Positions 12,956-14,874 of a DNA stretch of 14,874 bases are shown piece after piece. The notes beneath the pieces are model-generated. The model was given only the letters and a program-made list of their open reading frames with translations. It was not told the DNA's origin and ran no database searches. The position numbers were made by a program, and so were the translations under genes. Position 1 is the stretch's first letter. Each line of letters starts with the position of its first letter. The stretch is from Chloroflexota bacterium. GTDB lineage: Bacteria; Chloroflexota; Anaerolineae; Promineifilales; Promineifilaceae. The stretch covers positions 1 to 14,874 of the forward strand of contig JAAEOP010001284.1 in the NCBI GenBank assembly GCA_024223125.1, written 5' to 3'.

Positions 12956-13747
12956 TTACGCGGCCCGACTACTGCGCTGCCGCCGGGCTTCAAACAGGAT
13001 GATGCCGGCGGCGATGGCGGCGTTGAGGGATTCGGTGGCGGCGTACATGGGAATGGTGAGGGAGCCGGACGCAATTTGCTGTGCTTGTGGGCTGACGCCG
13101 GCGGCTTCGCTGCCAATGATGAGGGCGGAGGGATTTTGCCAGGGGACGGCCGTGTAACCCTTCCCCCCATTTACAACAGCAACCCAGACAGCTATATTTT
13201 GTACAATTTCCCCTATTTTAGCCCAGGATAAAGACAAAACAGGCAAACGTAACAGCGCCCCCATGCTGCCACGAACGACTTTAGGGTTACTGGCGTCTAC
13301 ACAACCTGGCCCTAGTAGAACGCCATCAGCGCCGGCAGCGGCGGCCGTGCGCAGCATCGTGCCTAGATTACCTGGTGTGTTGATACCATCCAAAATCAGG
13401 AGCAGAGAGGGTTGGCCCGGCAGCGGTAAATTGGGTTGGGGGAGGATGGCCATGATTCCCGGCGGAGTTGTTGTGTCGCTCATGGCGGCCATGACGGCCG
13501 GGGAAACGGGCAGTGGGGGCAGGTGTGCCAATTCAGTTAGTTGCTGTAAAATGTCGGCGTTGGCTGCCTGCCAATCGGCGGTATAAAAAAGTTGCTGCGG
13601 AGCCAATTGTGAGGCGAGCAATTCAGAGAGCCAACGGGAACCTTCGACGACCATCATTTTTTCACGATGTCGAAAGCGTCTGTCTCTTTGCAAGCGGCGT
13701 ACATATTTGACTTTACTGTTGGTGAGGCTAGTAATCATGATGGACAT
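12956..13747 (-). CDS. TrmH/SpoU-family RNA 2'-O-ribose methyltransferase
   Basis: A 263-residue SPOUT methyltransferase that transfers a methyl group from S-adenosylmethionine to a ribose 2'-OH in rRNA or tRNA. The N-terminal substrate-binding domain is typical (ITSLTNSKVKYVRRLQ, then HREKMMVVEG). The three family motifs are motif 1 at 122-133 (INTPGNLGTMLR, catalytic Arg133), motif 2 at 211-219 (IGSEAAGVS) and motif 3 at 232-250 (IPM...ESLNAAIAAGI). The last forms the trefoil knot. Similar proteins act on 23S rRNA (RlmB type), but the exact target cannot be read from the sequence. ATG at 13747 is used; ATG at 13738 (MITSLTN) is an alternative, and neither has a clear Shine-Dalgarno. Divergent from the UbiA gene. 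The 161 bases beyond its 3' end (12795-12955) hold two ACGGCCGT octamers and nothing else I can identify. Confidence 0.92.
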   Translation of the reverse strand: MSIMITSLTNSKVKYVRRLQRDRRFRHREKMMVVEGSRWLSELLASQLAPQQLFYTADWQAANADILQQLTELAHLPPLPVSPAVMAAMSDTTTPPGIMAILPQPNLPLPGQPSLLLILDGINTPGNLGTMLRTAAAAGADGVLLGPGCVDASNPKVVRGSMGALLRLPVLSLSWAKIGEIVQNIAVWVAVVNGGKGYTAVPWQNPSALIIGSEAAGVSPQAQQIASGSLTIPMYAATESLNAAIAAGIILFEARRQRSSRAA

Positions 13748-13796
13748 TGTATCTTTTTTAGTGAGGTAGGGTTAGTTAAGGTATAGGATGTTGAAC

Positions 13797-13802
13797 AAGG
13801 AG
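13797..13802 (+). promoter_or_regulatory. Ribosome binding site for the UbiA-family gene
   Basis: AAGGAG lies five bases before ATG at 13808. It is one of only two clear Shine-Dalgarno sites in the window and fixes the start of the gene. Confidence 0.75.
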
Positions 13803-13807
13803 AAAAG

Positions 13808-14653
13808 ATGTTGGTTGAATTGAAAGGATTGTATAAGTTGGGACGGCCGTTAACAAGTTTAACCGGTTCATTAGCCGTTTTATTGGGGGGATATGTGGCC
13901 GGTACAGGGAATTGGCGAGCGATTGGTTTGGCCGTTGTAGCCACATTTCTTATCTCGATGGCGGCTAATGCGTGGAATGATTATTTGGACATTGAGATTG
14001 ACCGTATTAACCAACCGCAACGGCCGTTGCCCTCTGGTCAGGTACGTCTCCGCTCCGCATTGCTGTTTTCATTTGTCTTAACGCTGTTGGCATTATTCAT
14101 TACCTTCTTTATCAACTGGCCTGCTTTTATTATTGCTGTGGGGTCGGCCGTTTTGCTGTATATGTATTCCTGGCGATTGAAGAGTACGGTACTGTTTGGC
14201 AACTGCACAATAGCCATTATCTCAGCCATGAGCGCTATTTTTGGCGGTGTTGCTGCTGGGAATGTATGGCCTTCTTTATGGCTGGCGACCATTATCTTTT
14301 CGGCAATTATGGGGCGGGAGATTTTGAAGACGTTGGCGGATTATGAGGGGGATTTACGCCAGCACTGCCGCACCATTTCCACTGTTTGGGGACGACGGCC
14401 AGCACGGATTGTCTTTTTCTTGATGGGGGCCGTAACAATTTTGACGATGATGCTGCCGTATATTTTTCAGGTGTACCGGCCGATTTATGCGATCATTGTA
14501 GCGTTAGGTGTGTTTCCCGTTTTGCTATATGTGGTGACGAAAGTAACGCGCTACCGTACCGGTCCGCAGTTAGAGCGGTTGAGCCAGCTGATGAAGTATG
14601 ATTTTCTAATCTGGTTTCTGGCTGTTTTTCTAGGCGCAAACGTGGCCGCTTGA
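13808..14653 (+). CDS. UbiA-family prenyltransferase
   Basis: A 281-residue integral membrane prenyltransferase. The first Asp-rich motif is NDYLDIEID (57-65), followed by RINQPQRPLPSG, and the second is REILKTLADYEGD (170-182, with Asp178 and Asp182). Both would bind the magnesium-diphosphate of the prenyl donor. About eight to nine membrane helices are visible. The NDYLDxExDRxNxPxRPLPSG and REILKxxxDxEGD pattern is closest, from memory, to geranylgeranylglycerol-phosphate geranylgeranyltransferase-like members. Chlorophyll, quinone or heme prenyltransferases are other possibilities. The acceptor is not determined by the sequence. The start is fixed by AAGGAG five bases before the ATG. Divergent from the RNA methyltransferase gene. 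A heptad repeat element begins 18 bases after the stop. Confidence 0.9.
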   Translation: MLVELKGLYKLGRPLTSLTGSLAVLLGGYVAGTGNWRAIGLAVVATFLISMAANAWNDYLDIEIDRINQPQRPLPSGQVRLRSALLFSFVLTLLALFITFFINWPAFIIAVGSAVLLYMYSWRLKSTVLFGNCTIAIISAMSAIFGGVAAGNVWPSLWLATIIFSAIMGREILKTLADYEGDLRQHCRTISTVWGRRPARIVFFLMGAVTILTMMLPYIFQVYRPIYAIIVALGVFPVLLYVVTKVTRYRTGPQLERLSQLMKYDFLIWFLAVFLGANVAA

Positions 14654-14671
14654 TTTTTTAGACTTTTTGGG

Positions 14672-14733
14672 GATTCGTGGCTTGAAGCGTAAAACGTAAA
14701 ACGTGAACAGAGGCACATCACGTTTCACGAATC
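14672..14733. repeat. Heptad-based inverted repeat after the UbiA gene
   Basis: The outer arms GATTCGTG (14672-14679) and CACGAATC (14726-14733) are perfectly complementary, as are the inner arms AAACGTG (14699-14705) and CACGTTT (14719-14725). Between them lie in-phase 7-base units CGTAAAA, CGTAAAA, CGTGAAC (14688-14708). The right side read in reverse gives CGTGAAA-CGTG, the same unit inverted. It could end the UbiA transcript. Confidence 0.75.
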
Positions 14734-14734
14734 T

Positions 14735-14874
14735 CTTAGGAATGGGGATTTTATTAAACCCCGAACTTGTCATACCTGCGAAGGCAGGTATCCATCTTTT
14801 TAGTCGAGTGGATTCCCGCCTTCGCGGGAATGACAAATTAAAGTTCATGGGATTATTTAATCCTCATTCCTTAG
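14735..14874. repeat. Long imperfect palindrome with TGTCAT...ATGACA core
   Basis: The core arms at 14768-14796 and 14808-14835 are inverted copies around an 11-base loop, with several differences. Each arm is itself a small hairpin (left CCTGCGAAGGCAGG, right CCCGCCTTCGCGGG), with paired changes that keep the hairpins intact. Outside the core, 14735-14767 and 14836-14874 are also roughly inverted (left CTTAGGAATGGGGATT; right, read in reverse, CTAAGGAATGAGGATT). The whole unit is about 140 bases and may extend past the window end. It looks like a non-coding MITE- or REP-type element. Confidence 0.8.

Larger units (their letters stand above)
1985..14027. repeat. Dispersed palindrome ACGGCCGT, 26 copies
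   Basis: Perfect ACGGCCGT octamers start at 1985, 2262, 2326, 3209, 3477, 3757, 3871, 4694, 5464, 6355, 6821, 6839, 7814, 8369, 8464, 8531, 8913, 9073, 9679, 10129, 11914, 12857, 12916, 13146, 13843 and 14020. About 0.23 would be expected in random sequence of this length. The core CGGCCG occurs roughly 70 times by eye, against 3.6 expected. Copies lie in genes on both strands, in all three codon phases, and in the non-coding gap 12795-12955. None occurs before 1985. Confidence 0.9.

Noticed and set aside
13748..13807. Promoter in the 60-base gap between the TrmH-family and UbiA genes
   Set aside because: TATAGGAT at about 13782 could be a -10 box, but there is no acceptable -35 at the right distance on either strand, so I did not list it.
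14652..14669. Rho-independent terminator after the UbiA gene
   Set aside because: T-runs are present at 14654-14659 and 14664-14668, but no GC-rich hairpin comes before them. The nearby inverted repeat comes after the T-runs and is not followed by one.

Overview
The window reads as chromosomal sequence from a bacterium of the Chloroflexota, most likely Anaerolineae-like. This is an inference from gene content: a DUF6391 protein, an unusual MurE, a DUF711 protein, an archaeal-type UbiA prenyltransferase, large GT-C membrane proteins and promoter-proximal start codons. No rRNA, tRNA, CRISPR array, transposase or phage gene was seen.

Layout. 1-118 holds the N-terminal end of an unrecognised minus-strand gene, followed by a palindromic repeat (174-246). 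305-1612 (minus) is a membrane-anchored STAND/AAA-type ATPase. It diverges from a plus-strand pair at 1716-4182: a GMC-type flavoprotein oxidoreductase and a PLP enzyme of the D-cysteine desulfhydrase/ACC deaminase family. The pair converges, with an 11-bp overlap, on a minus-strand housekeeping block read as DUF711 protein (8811-7600), murE (7482-5818), DUF6391 membrane protein (5723-5151) and holA (5125-4172). 8872-9393 (plus) is a small Cys-rich probable zinc-binding protein of unknown function. 9578-12794 (plus) holds two GT-C-like multi-pass membrane proteins, the second broken by a one-base frameshift at about 12232. 12956-13747 (minus) is a TrmH/SpoU RNA methyltransferase, divergent from a UbiA-family prenyltransferase (13808-14653). 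The window ends in two repeat elements.

No single gene cluster looks like a new enzymatic or defence system. What stands out is at DNA level. First, the octamer palindrome ACGGCCGT occurs 26 times by eye, where about 0.2 would be expected by chance. It falls in all three reading frames and between genes, much like the HIP1 palindrome of cyanobacteria. Second, there are several families of structured repeats: two copies of a 15-bp inverted repeat whose variable centres differ by compensatory changes, three tracts with a strict 7-bp period, and two TGTCAT...ATGACA palindromes. Third, three of these repeats sit exactly on the 3' ends of genes and supply their stop codons. Fourth, several genes have a -10 box only 6-9 bases before the start codon, which suggests leaderless mRNAs.
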